Of a stretch of 64,000 bases of DNA, positions 12,060 through 22,562 are shown piece by piece; within the stretch, counting starts at the first letter, position 1, and every line of letters begins with the position of its first letter. The stretch is from Diphasiastrum complanatum. Its lineage: Eukaryota > Streptophyta > Lycopodiopsida > Lycopodiales > Lycopodiaceae. The stretch is taken from positions 15,937,207 to 16,001,206 of the forward strand of contig CM055111.1 in assembly GCA_029204225.1 (NCBI GenBank). Reading direction: 5' to 3'. The translations under genes were made by a program, and so were the position numbers. The notes under the pieces are model-generated. The model was not told the origin of the DNA and ran no database searches. It was given only the letters and a program-made list of their open reading frames with translations.

Positions 12060-12760
12060 AACACAGTTTTGGATGTCGGTTCTCTGGAGTGCGACAATGA
12101 GGGAAAGGAGAAGGGAGTGGAGGAGCGAACATGGAGGTGAAGGAGGGAGGAGCGAGCAGGAAGAAGCAAGGGAGGTGCAACAAGCAGGGAGGTGAGCAGT
12201 CAGCGAGAGCAGCAGGGAGGCGAGCATCCAGCGAGAGCATAAAGTATTAGGGAGGTGAGCGAGGTGAGCGAGAAGGGTGGTAGCAAGGAAGGGGGCGGGT
12301 GAGGAGAGCACAACAGGGAGAGCGGAGGAGCAGGTGAGGCAAGAGCAGCAGGGAGAGCAGGGAGCAGAGCATGAAGGGCAAGGAGTGGAGTAGAGGAGCG
12401 GGAAGGAAGGGGTGAACAGTAGGCAGCGAGAGATTAGAGCAGGGAAGGAAGGGACGAGCAGCAGGCAGCGAGCGATGAGAGCGAGAAGGGAGGGAGAAGC
12501 GATGAGAGCGAGAAGGGGGAGCAAGGTGGAGAGGGAAGAAAGGGGCGAGCAGCAGGGAGAGCAGGGAGCGGAGGAGAGGGGAAAGCAGGGAAGGGAGATG
12601 AAGCGAGAAGGAAGGGGCGAGCAGCAGACAGCGAGCGATGAGAGCACGCAAGGAAGGGGCAAGCAGCAGGCAGCGAGCGATGAGAGCAAAAAGAGAGGGA
12701 GGAGCGATGAGAGCGAGAAGGGGGAGCAGCAGCGAGCAAGCACGAGAGAAAAAGGAAGCC
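12060..12760. repeat. GA/GC-rich minisatellite
   Basis: Irregular tandem array of purine-rich units built from GAGCAGCAGGCAGCGAGCGA, GATGAGAGCGAGAAGGG and GGAGAGCAGGGAG variants, roughly 40-60 bp each. Base composition is very unlike the AT-rich surroundings. Several long open frames cross it on both strands, but they encode repetitive Ser/Leu/Pro or Arg/Glu/Gly strings and are artefacts. Its right edge abuts copia integrase sequence. Confidence 0.75.
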
Positions 12761-14060
12761 AACACCATTGTGCTGCGGTGTGTAGGCTGCAGTCCTTCTG
12801 TGAATGATGCCATGATCATTGCAGAAGTCAGTGAAGCGATTTGAAATGTATTCGCCACCTCGATCTGTTTTGATCAGCTTCACATTGTTGTCTGTGCATC
12901 TCTCTGCCCAATTCACATACTTTGTGAATTTATCAAGTGCTTCAGATTTGTTCTGAATAAAGTACACTCTGACAAATTTACTATAATCATCAATGAAGGC
13001 TATGTAATATTTTGAGCCTCCTATTGAGATCACATTGAAAGGCCCACAGATGTCAGAATGCACTAACTCCAAAATCTTGGTTGTTCAGTAGGAGACTTTG
13101 ATAAATGGAGTGCGTGACATCTTGCCCTTCAGACATGCATCACAGGTGGTCGAACTGGCTGCATTCGAGATGCTAACCCCTGTTATTGCTCCATGATGGC
13201 TTGCTTAGTAAAGTGCCATTGAGTTCATGTGGCATAGTCTCCTATGCCACAGAGTGTCTGGCGAATCATCATGAGTTTGATGCACCTGATCTGTAGGTAG
13301 GCATACCTTCGGGTGATATAGATTACCATTTCTTCTACCTTGAGCGATCAGGGTACTGGTACTGGTGTCAATCTCATTGCATGCTTCGTCAGAAAACGTC
13401 ACACGCATCTCAACATCAGCTATTCTTGCCATAGAAAGCAAGCCTTGTTGTAGTGTAAGCACGAACAGAACATCTTTGAGTCATCTGTCTCTACCATTGG
13501 TGTTGTGCCACAGTGAACCAATACTGTTCACTTGATGTTTGGATCCATCTCCAAGAACTTGAATCTTGAAGGATCAACACTTCTAAAATAAGACACTATT
13601 CATCTTGATGTCAAGAAGTGTGAGGTGGCTTCTGAACCTAGGATCATCTCATGTGTGTCAGATGTTGATGCTGAACACAAATCTGCACAAATGTAGGCGG
13701 TCGAACAATTTTTGTTCGATCTTTCTTCACCCATTTTCATGCTTTCGGGCTCCTCGACATAGGAAGAACTATTGTTGTTCTCCTATCTGTTCTATGTTGA
13801 TTTGTTCCTTGGGTTCAAGCGACAATCCATGGCTGCATGACCCTTCTTGTGGTAGTGGATACATTCGATTTTCAGATTGAACCAGCATGTATCAATTGTG
13901 TTCCCATCTCTTCTGCATCTCACGCAAGTCTTCTTTTCTCCACCTTGTTGTTTCGACCTCCCTTTGCTCCTCCAGTTGCCTTTGCTGGTCCTCTCTGCTT
14001 GCTAATCATGATCCTGCCTTTGATTTGACTCCCTCTTAGGCTTGAATTGTTTCTTGGATT
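12761..14060 (-). mobile_element. Ty1/copia retrotransposon remnant (gag knuckle to integrase)
   Basis: Minus-strand fossil read right to left: zinc-knuckle region 14050-13840 (IECIHYHKKGHAAMDC), protease region about 13700-13560, pre-integrase 13462-13205 (LWHRRLCHMNSMALY), integrase core 13072-12770 (ELVHSDICGPFN, YYIAFIDDYSKF, DRGGEYIS, TPQHNGV). The integrase ends abruptly where the GA-rich minisatellite begins. It is close in sequence to the remnant at 1.65-4.88 kb, so it is the same family. It is incomplete at both ends, with a few breaks. Confidence 0.8.
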
Positions 14061-14294
14061 TTTTTTTGTTGTCGTAGAGGGCTTGGTCAGAACCATCCTT
14101 GTTTTAAGATATGGGAATGTGATTGGTATTTCATAGTTTATATCTAAAATGCAAGTATGGATTTATTGGGGCAACTAGTACTAGTCTATGGAGTACTCAA
14201 TGAACTTATTAGTGTGCAATGTAGACTATATCGTAACTTTGTTACACATTGATAGATTTACCCTCATTTTATAACCTCTCATTCTTTATTGCAG

Positions 14295-14512
14295 GCTAAA
14301 TGAGGCTTATGTTAAGCCCACCAATCTATCTGCCAAAATATTCCAGATTAGACAGTTTGGTACAGGCCGACAAAGAAGCCCTTTTGAAACATTTTTCTTG
14401 TGAAGATTTGATATGAATGAGAAAAGAGCTAGAAAAGGAGACCAAGAGAGATGAAGCTCAGAAAACATGGTACAATTGCTCTCTAGCACTATTGAGCCAG
14501 ATTGTCTTCAAG
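14295..14512 (+). pseudogene. isolated exon-like fragment of an unidentified host gene
   Basis: A stretch with an acceptor-like TTTATTGCAG before it and a donor-like GTAAAT after it. From the ATG at 14300 one frame runs 71 codons to the exact donor position (phase 0). Its parts include SPPIYLPKYSRLDSLVQADK, EALLKHFSCEDLI and RKELEKETKRDEAQKTW. One in-frame TGA (codon 39, after EDLI) interrupts it. The splice sites, frame and amino-acid composition argue for a real exon that is now decayed or misplaced. The family is not recognised. Downstream AT-rich sequence (14513-15190) would be intron. Confidence 0.4.
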
Positions 14513-14629
14513 GTAAATCATTATATCATGACACTTGAAAGTTATCAAAGATTACATGTTTCTAGTTCGAAAGGCAGTAATTTGAAGGATCTTTTTTGGA
14601 TGTGTTTATGTTCACAATAATTCATTTAC

Positions 14630-15190
14630 CACAATGATAGAAAATGTTTGTTTTACTTTTTAACCTGAATGTTACAAACAAAATTGTAGTGTAATAGTGT
14701 GGCAGGCAACCAATTCGGTAGACACTGTGTATAATAGGTATCTATCAACTTTTATGGTATTGTAAGATTCTATAGCCACTATAAGGTATCTATCATCTTT
14801 TATAACCACTGTTAGATTTTTTTACCTAAATCTTACACACAGAATTGTACTGCAACAGTGTGGAAAGAAATATATCATTCTATATGAGGAATATATCATC
14901 TTTTTCTTATGTGTCCATGTTCACAATATTTTTTTTATTTACCATTCTGGTAGTATTTGGGTATATTCATACATATTCACAATGATAGAAAATGTTTGTT
15001 TTATTTTCTTATCTGAATGCTACAAATAGAATTGTATTGAAATAGTATGGCAAGAAACCAATCTAGTAGATATTGTGTATGATAGGTATTTATCATCTTT
15101 TATGAGTGTGTCCATGTTGACATAAATTTCTTTTTTTACCAGTTTGGTATTATTGTACGATATTGCATCACATAAGAGTCATATGTACTA
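14630..15190. repeat. three imperfect tandem units in AT-rich sequence
   Basis: The phrase 'TGTTTGTTTTA...CTGAATG(T/C)TACAAA...ATTGTA' occurs at about 14648 and 14994, and a weaker form at 14820. Each is followed by 'AGTGTGGCA(G/A)G', then 'AGACACTGTGTATAATAGGTAT' variants and 'TATCATCTTTTAT'. Spacing is about 170-180 bp. The units have drifted strongly. Confidence 0.45.
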
Positions 15191-15204
15191 AAAAAACGTT
15201 TATC

Positions 15205-17041
15205 AAGGCTCACTCACACTTGGATTATCCTACATCGTGCTCACTTTTCCATGCTCATTCGACGCTGGAGTGAACTGATGCTCGATCCCTTGTTCTTGGT
15301 AGAATTTTGGAAATTCTTTACTCTTGTACTCACCTCCATTGTCAGATCTGATAATTTGAATCTTCTTTGAGGTGTGTCGCTCTACAAATGCCACAAACTT
15401 CTTGAAGGAATCAAACACTTCAGATTTATTCTTTAGGTAGTAGATCGTAGTCATTTAGCTGTAGTCATCTATGAATGATAGGAAATACCTCGATCTCGAG
15501 AGCGTATCCATTTTCATCAGTCCAACAGACATCTGAGTGGACGAGCTCAAGAACTTCCTTGGCTCTTCTTCCCTCATGTGTGAATGGATTCCGATGTTGT
15601 TTGCCTTTCTGACAGGCTTTGCAAAACTCAGTATCGGATCTTGATATCATTAGACCTATGACTATGTCCTTCTTACACATTTCATACAGGCTCCTCATGT
15701 TCAGATGATACATTCTTCTGTGCCAGAGCTGATCTTCATTCTCTGATAATTTAATATATTATCAGAGTTGCTGATTATCTTGGCTTGGTAGAGATTTCCT
15801 TCTTTGCATCCAACCGTCAGCAATTTGTTTGTATTTTTTTTTTATCATGCGACATGTGTTGCCATCGAACAAAACTCGAATACCAAGATCTGCTATCTTG
15901 GAGACTGATAGCAGATTTTTTCTTAGTGAAGACACGTAGAGTGCTCCTGGCAGCTCTACTTGACCTGACAGTGTTCACAGTTGTAGAGTCCCGATGCCTT
16001 TGACATCATGTCTTCTCCCATCACCTAGAATCACTGCTCTATTTTTTTTGAGTTCTCTGAAGTTGATCAAGATCTTCTTGTTCAGTGTAGCTCGTTGAAG
16101 CTTCATCAAATATTGTGAAGGCTTCATCACCTCTATCTGCATCCTTGGATGACTCTACAACATTTGCTTGCAGTCTTGTTCTTTCTTATTGGGTTGAATC
16201 TGCAATCGTATGCAGAGTGCCCCTTCTTCTTGCAATGCATGCAAGGTATTACTGGATTGAACCAGCATTTGTTGGCCGTATGGCCTGGTGTGTGGCCATG
16301 ATCATAGGAAGAAGACTGTTGATTCTAGGATTTTGTCTTGTCGATCTGGGTTTGTTCTTATTTTTCTTCCTTCCTTTGGTGAAGAGGGCCTTCTCTTGAT
16401 GACTGCTTCCTTCTCCTTCGTCCCTCGCCAATCTCTCATCAGCAACAAGACTGATTGCTTTGTCAAATTTAATAATCTGGTAGACTTAGTATGAGCATTC
16501 TCAACGACTGATAGGACATAGGTAGAGATTTCATGAAGTACATCAGATGTTGTGGTGCTGGGACCTGGTGCTCCTGTCCTGATGCAACGAGTTGAGCGAA
16601 GATCGTTATGATATTCTCAACATGCTGATCCAACTGGTTGCCATCCCATCGTATGGATTGTAGCTGATTGTGAAGATGCATCACTGAAGCTGTAGTCCTC
16701 ACTTCGTACTTCTGTTTTAATCTTTCCCATGCTGCATGGCTGCTTTTGCAGTCTTCAATCTGCATGAGTAGATCTTCGTTGATGGACAAAACAATGATCG
16801 CCATTGCAGGCTCATCCTTTCTGATCCATTCAGCTCTCCTCGGGTCTCCCTCTGGAGGTTGCACCTATGAGAGTTTAGTCACCGACCAGATGCCTTCTCC
16901 CTTTAGAAGTGTTTTGATTTTGAGTTCCCATATCCTGTAATTTGCCCCATCAAGACTGATTGCCACTCTTGTCTGGATCGTTGTAGCCATAACGTGTCGT
17001 CTAGAAAATCACTACTAGATATCAGTAGTGATAACCTGTAG
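15205..17041 (-). mobile_element. Ty1/copia retrotransposon remnant, internal part
   Basis: Minus-strand fossil read from 17041 leftwards: gag (16980-16469, with ANYRIWELKIKTLL and LMQIEDCKSSHAAWERLKQK), a CCHC knuckle near 16240-16200 (CMHCKKKGHSAYDC), protease/pre-integrase 16100-15700 (WHRRMYHLNMRSLYE) and the integrase start 15690-15230 (ELVHSDVCW, DNGGEYKSKEF). The left end stops inside integrase near 15205, so RT and RNase H are missing. It has a 5' PBS and LTR to its right. It carries a few breaks. Confidence 0.8.
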
Positions 17042-17053
17042 GCTCTGATAACA
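17042..17053 (-). promoter_or_regulatory. primer-binding site, initiator tRNA-Met type (variant)
   Basis: Plus-strand GCTCTGATAACA is the complement of TGTTATCAGAGC, one base from the copia consensus TGGTATCAGAGC. It lies directly between the LTR to the right and the gag region to the left, as expected for a minus-strand element. Confidence 0.7.
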
Positions 17054-17818
17054 TGTCGCGAACGGTTTCGATTCATTGTCGCAAATGATTTAGTTTCTTT
17101 GAATTTTCTTTTGTGCGAAAGCTCACATGAACCTAGATAAGCGACTACACATCACAGAACAGATTTCATTATAGCAATCAAGACAACAAAAGACAAGGAG
17201 ATGCATGAAATAGAACAATCAAATTATCAGTTTGATTATTAGAGCAAGATCGTCAGTGTCTTGCTGATTGGCGGCCTGATGCTCTGCTCTTCCATTGTGT
17301 TCTGCTCATTGGCAAACTTTCATGCACAACTATTTTGTTTTTAGTCTTTTTCTTTTTTGCTCTACTCATGCACATTCTCTGTATCTTGCTCTGCTCTATT
17401 TTGATCCAAAAAAATAGTTTATATCTCCACTGTGTGGAGTTTACAAGATAGCTAAACAGAGAATTACAAGAGTAATTAATGCTAATCAACTAATCTGTTA
17501 CTCTTCGTTATTGCCAGCCATTTCACCTGGGCATGAAGTTTAAGACTCCAAGCTCGTTTAGCTGCCAGCTGGCAGCGTGAAAGATTTCTTTTTGTTTTCC
17601 GTCGCTTTGCGATTTTTGCGGTTTAAGAGGCATTTTTGATTTTTGCGAATTGTTCGCGAATCATTCGACCTTCGAGTCAAGGTTCATTGACTTTTACAAA
17701 TTGTTTGACCTTCGCGAATCCTTCGACCTTTGAGTCAAGGCTCGTTGACTTTCGCGAATTGTTCGTGTCACCTCGCTTCGCGTCGCAGCAAAGTTGCAGG
17801 AGTTCACCATTTCTGACA
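17054..17818 (-). mobile_element. 5' LTR of the copia element at 15.2-17.0 kb
   Basis: It begins TGTCGCGAACGG immediately after the PBS and probably ends ...TTTCTGACA, giving TGTC...GACA termini, about 765 bp. The U3 part (17640-17790) holds repeats of a TTCGCGAATTGTTCG-like motif alternating with GACCTTCGAGTCAAGG. The right boundary coincides with the point where sequence shared with 39.1 kb begins, which supports it. The 3' LTR is absent. Confidence 0.6.
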
Positions 17819-17821
17819 ATA

Positions 17822-18002
17822 TTGATGGCCAATTCTCCAATACATCTATAGTAGATCAAATCCTTGCATCAAATCTCAGTTAGTTTTGTGAATTCAGACT
17901 TTTTTGTAGATCTATGTGCTTGTTGTACTTTGTGTAGATTTAAATTTTTATTTTGAACAAATCTGTTTCTTTTAGATTTGTTTTGCATAGTTTAGATTTG
18001 TA
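17822..18002. repeat. duplicated module a, left part
   Basis: This matches, inverted, about 38900-39085 (for example GGCCAATTCTCCAATAC at 17828 and its complement near 39057). The match resumes at 20370 after the CACTA insertion. The identity of the module is unknown. Confidence 0.75.
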
Positions 18003-18092
18003 CACTACAAGAATTGCCGTGATTTCTGACGTGAAATCACATTTTAAACTTTTTTTGAATCGACGCGGGTGTCAAAAAACACGTCGCAATAG

Positions 18093-18440
18093 AGTCGTCG
18101 GAATCTATTGCATTTATAATCTGTCGGAATCCGACGACAAGCCCAAAACTAGCAACCAACCGGTAAAAACATTTTTCGAAAAACATGCCATGTGGACGTC
18201 AGATTCCGACATCCTGGCTACGTGGACGTCGGAATCCGACGTCCACATGGTAGGAAAAAAAAAGACGTGAGACTTTTTTTTCTTCTACCACGTGGACATC
18301 AAATTTCCACGTGGCCGGGCCGTCAGAATCTGACGTCCACATGGCAAGAAAAAAACCATGGTATTTTTTTTTTCCTGTTTTTTTTGTTTTGCCATGTGGA
18401 CGTCGAATTTCGACAAAAAAACAATTTTTATTTTTTTGTT
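18093..18440. repeat. CACTA subterminal repeat array, left
   Basis: Repeated GTCGGAATCCGAC palindromes and degenerate forms, several followed by GTCCAC(A/G)TGG, spaced about 30-95 bp. The matching array on the right is at 20070-20340. Open frames crossing the region are by-products of the repeats. Confidence 0.75.
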
Positions 18441-20069
18441 TTGTCACTTGGCCATCAAAATCTGACAATTTTTTTTTCATCCGATGGATTTTAGATGTGT
18501 CGGGATTTCAACCCTGATAAAAAATAGAAAAAAACTAAAATTTCATGATACGAATTCTTACTGTGGAGATTATGGCAAGAACTACAAATATACTATGTCT
18601 GGCATATAGTACTACGTAGCAACTAACCTCTTACAATCATTTTAAACACATAGAATGAATATTTAGATCAACTATGATTCACAATATTAATCAAGTCACT
18701 AATACACTACGAACCCATTCGTTAATTGGTATGGAAACTAGCATAAATTGCAACCAAACATACTCCAATCGATAGGAAGTGCATATGAAAAATAACTGAT
18801 TATGGAAAATGACATAGATGAAATGAACTAAAAATAGACAAAGTCATACCTATTTTGAGTGCATATGCATGTAGTGGGAAAGTGAAGAAGTGCTAGTCAA
18901 GAATGCTTCACTGGATTCTACTATGTTTGTCACTTTGCTTCTGTCCTTTGCTAGGACAGAACTGCTCTCAACTAGAATAGCCATGAGGGCTCCCATTGAC
19001 AATAAATTAGTGAGTTCTCGATGGTTGGTGATAGATCAACTTTAGACAACAGCTGCAAGCTCCTTTTTCATGGTGGTGAAGGCTCAGTTAGCTGAGTCTC
19101 TGATTTGACAAGTAGCTTAGTGATGGCTTTCCTTCATATCTAATACTCATAGGCATAGTGAAGGCTTGCAAAGTAGTAGTAGCGATGGTCAGATGTATTC
19201 TAGAGGTAGCGATGTTAATAATCACATCTCTCAACTCTCTTTTGGAAATCAACAATAATCCTTCAGTACTTTGGAAGTCAACGTTCAATTCCTCAGCGGC
19301 TATAATGTGATTGAATGGTTAGATGGCTCACTCATCTGGCAGCGAGGCTAGGCCAACTCTCCAAATCTTGCAAAGAAAACTGGGTTCTAACTCATAGAAC
19401 AGAGATAATTAAGCACTCCATAGCCAAAATATCTCAAGCTTCCAACGGAGATAGTGAGTCAATGGCACTCTTCAAAGTTCATTTTGAGTTTTGATTTTCA
19501 ACAAAAATAACATCATACTGAATATGCTTAGATGTATCAGGCAATGATGGATTACCCTTTATGGCTCGATAAGGAGTAGCAACAAGATAGCCATACTGGA
19601 TCAATCAGCTCTACATCTTTGATGGTGGAGTTGGTTAAGATCTTCATTCAAACCTCAAGAGCTCTTAGTCTCACACTATTTCACAAAGAACATAACATTA
19701 AATCTAAACCCAATAATATACAAAGAGCATAACATTAAATCAAACTCTTCTATCTATATTTTTCTTTTTCTTCTGTCTCCCACACACATCCTTCTCTTCC
19801 TCTCTCATTCGCTCACGATCATAAATCACTAAGACACAGATTTGTGTTTAACTACACAAAATATACAATACAAGGAAGATAGTGTACAAGAAAAGGTCAC
19901 AAAGAAACAAATCTTAGTTGCACACAACAAAACAAAAGAATAATACGTGGAATGAGACAAATGAAATTGATAGAATTGAGAAGAAGAGCCAAAAGCCGAT
20001 CTCCAACAATCTCCTTCAAGAATAAAAAATAAGAAAACCCTAGAAAAATGACGTTGCTTTGAGAATTCA

Positions 20070-20340
20070 GTCATGGACGTTGGATTCCGACATTTGTATT
20101 ATCCGTCGGAATCCGACGTCCGCTTTATGCTTGTTTTTTTATGCACGGACAGGTGATGTCATCCATTTAAAAATTTGCAGTCCCCGAAATGGGATGTCGG
20201 ATTTCGACATTTTTATTGTGCCAGAGTCCGACGTCCGCAAAAAAAAAATTCTGGCAAAACTTTTTATTCAGACAATTGTTTTTTTTTTTGTGTCGGATTC
20301 CGACGGATTATGAATTTTTTTTTAATCTGTCGGAACCTTG
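20070..20340. repeat. CACTA subterminal repeat array, right
   Basis: GTTGGATTCCGAC, GTCGGAATCCGAC, GTCGGATTTCGAC and GTCGGATTCCGAC occur within 270 bp of the right terminus, mirroring the left array. Confidence 0.75.
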
Positions 20341-20369
20341 TGTCAAAAATCATACATCTTGTTGTTGTG

Positions 20370-21600
20370 TAGTTGCTCAAATAAGAACTGCACTTTTTTT
20401 ATTTTACAAATTTGTTTGTTGTTTCTCTGGTCGATCACCATGAAGCATTTCCAGTTCTTGTCATGTTGGTTTTGTTATCAGAATATTGATGTTATAACTA
20501 GAGCAATACTTGGTAACAAGGTAGATATATTTGTGAGTGAAGATAGAGGGCAGAAATGTTACAAGAACGATGTGGTATTGTACCAAAAAGGCCTTGCCAT
20601 GTCATCATAGCATGAATCCTAAAATTTTAGGATTTGAAAAAGGCATTTTAGATATTGGTGTAAGAAATAATTTTGTACTTCCAAAATTTGGATATTAGTT
20701 TGTTGTAAGTTTGTAATAGACATTTTAATGTTAAAAAAAATTGATAAGATTTGTAATTTTTAGTTTATGAAATTTTAGCACAAGTAACCAAGATTAGCAA
20801 GCACATTCTAAATTTGTTTTTAAAAATGTCCATAATGATCACATTATGTTGTAATGTATTTTTTATTTAAGAATATTGAAGATCAGTATTTAAAATCACT
20901 ATTCACAGTTTTCTCATTATTCATGATTAGTATCTCATAATATTCATTTCTCAATATTCGCAATTTCACATTAGTATTCACAATGTTCACAATCAATATT
21001 CACAATATTCATGATCAATATTCACAGCATTCACGATCCAAATCTCACTATCTCTATTTCTCAGTATTCGCAATTTCAAAGCATCACAAATCACCAATAA
21101 AGTAGTCTTCATGATGCATATTTGAAAATTCGACCATTTCTTCATCAAATATGGAACACATTTTCATGTCTTGCAAAAGAAAACACAATCACAAAATTAT
21201 ATTGGGATAAAGATTAGGTGTTATTGATGAAAACTTATTCATGAATTATACTTCTCACAAAAACCATAATAACTAGAATTGCCTAGCTCAAGTAAAAACC
21301 AAACAAAACAAAATGCAATATATGAGCTTTGATCATATTTGATACTACTTGCTAATGAGACAATGAAGCTGCAAGCTGAGAATTTTCAATTTTTTGAATC
21401 ACAAAATTGGCCTTTCTGTTATTCAATCGTTTTGCCTATCTATGATACAAAATCTGCATACAAACGATTTTTAAAATCAAAGGTCCTTCTAGGTTTCTCA
21501 CTCTGAGACTTTACCTTATACCAAAGCTTAATACAAGAAATAAACTCTCTTACGTATAAATATTCAATAGATTTCATAACGTGCAAAATTTATCAAGAGA
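20370..21600. repeat. duplicated module a, right part
   Basis: Inverted match to about 37670-38890. Examples are AGTTGCTCA and CATGAAGCATTTCCAGTTC (20430), CTAGAGCAATACTTGGTAAC (20497) and CCTTGCCATGTCATCATAGC (20592). A frame at 20338-20610 (LGNKVDIFVSEDRGQKCYKN) is partly shared by both copies, but I do not recognise it. The right part is AT-rich. Differences of a few per cent plus small indels separate the copies. Confidence 0.75.
20920..21070. repeat. AT-rich minisatellite, TATTCACAA units
   Basis: About a dozen irregular copies of TATTCACAA(T) or TATTCA(T/C)GATC at 10-20 bp spacing. The inverted partner at 38230-38400 (TTGTGAATA-like units) has a different copy layout, so the array has changed since module a was duplicated. 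Confidence 0.55.
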
Positions 21601-22415
21601 TGATAGACATGATCAAGAAAGACCTCATGGAACAATTCGAGATGACAAATCTCAACCTAATGCATCAAAGCGTTGCTGCACAGGTTCTGGTTTCAAGATT
21701 GCAAACCAGTGAACACTCCTATTGAACCAGATAAAAAGCTTTCTAAGCTACGACACCTAAACTGATACTTTTAATTTTCATTATTTTTTGTCTCAGTTGG
21801 TCTATCTCAGTGGGCTTGCACTTAGATGAGCCAACAGAGTAGTTGCTCCATCAGTGGTATCAAAGACACACATTTCCAACAGACTGATATCAGAGTAGGT
21901 TTTGGATTTACTAGAGTCTAGAGCACGATGACATTTGTTTTGGGACTTTGACCTAAAGAAGATTAACATTTCTTGGTATTTTTTAGATTACCTATTTCTA
22001 GGCCAAAATCATGATTTTTTTTGAGTTATACCTAATTAAAAAAAAAAAAAACATATTTTTAGTAGAATATTACAAGTTTTTTATAGTCATTGTAAGTTTT
22101 TCAAATTTTTATATAAAAGCATCATAATAAAACATAAACAACATTTCAAGACAACACTTGATTTTTGAGAATCTAAATCTCATAAAAATACGAAAAGGCT
22201 CAAATTATGTTTACATATTATTCTTTCAAAGTACATTTTGAAAGAAATTTTCATTCATGTCTCTCACTTCAGAACTTGACATATTCTGAACACTCTAATT
22301 TTGAACTGATGAAGTGGAGGACCCGTCTTCTTATTAGAGCCGGTTGATATATCTTCTTCGAAATCAGCAAGCAATACAACAAACCTTGTAAGTCAACTTT
22401 CAAGTACTTTCTCTT

Positions 22416-22562
22416 GCTATGTTGAACATAGCAACAGAAACTTTGGCTATGCTGAGCATAGCAAGAGAAACTTTGGTTATATTGAGCATAGCAACAAAAA
22501 CTTTGGCTATGCTGAGCTTAGCAAGAGAAACTTTAGCTATCTTGAGCATAGCAAAATAACGG
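22416..22562. repeat. 30-bp tandem array of a palindromic motif (copy A)
   Basis: Five contiguous 30-bp units start at 22416, 22446, 22476, 22506 and 22536. Each opens with a hairpin-capable core such as GCTATGCTGAGCATAGC and continues AAGAGAAACTTTG or a variant. The period is a multiple of three, so both strands stay open and encode decapeptide repeats (minus strand MLSIAKVSLA-like). That is a consequence of the period, not evidence of a gene. The second copy of the array is at 34795-34940. Confidence 0.85.

Larger units (their letters stand above)
18003..20369. mobile_element. non-autonomous CACTA (En/Spm) DNA transposon
   Basis: The left end starts CACTACAAGAA, the signature CACTA terminal inverted repeat. 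The right end (CTTGTTGTTGTG) is a degenerate complement. Subterminal regions at both ends carry many copies of a palindromic motif GTCGGAATCCGAC or close variants, at about 18123, 18198, 18228, 18322, 18401, 20078, 20105, 20197 and 20292. Arrays of this kind are the transposase (TNPA/TNP1-type) binding sites of CACTA elements. The inner 1.5 kb (18500-20050) has no recognisable transposase. The element splits a module whose uninterrupted copy lies at 37.7-39.1 kb, which independently defines both ends. Target duplication is unclear: GTA or TA on the left, TAG on the right. Confidence 0.78.

Noticed and set aside
12012-12858. Several minus- and plus-strand frames over 130 codons
   Set aside because: Translation of the purine-rich minisatellite: repetitive Ser/Leu/Pro or Arg/Glu/Gly composition in several frames at once.
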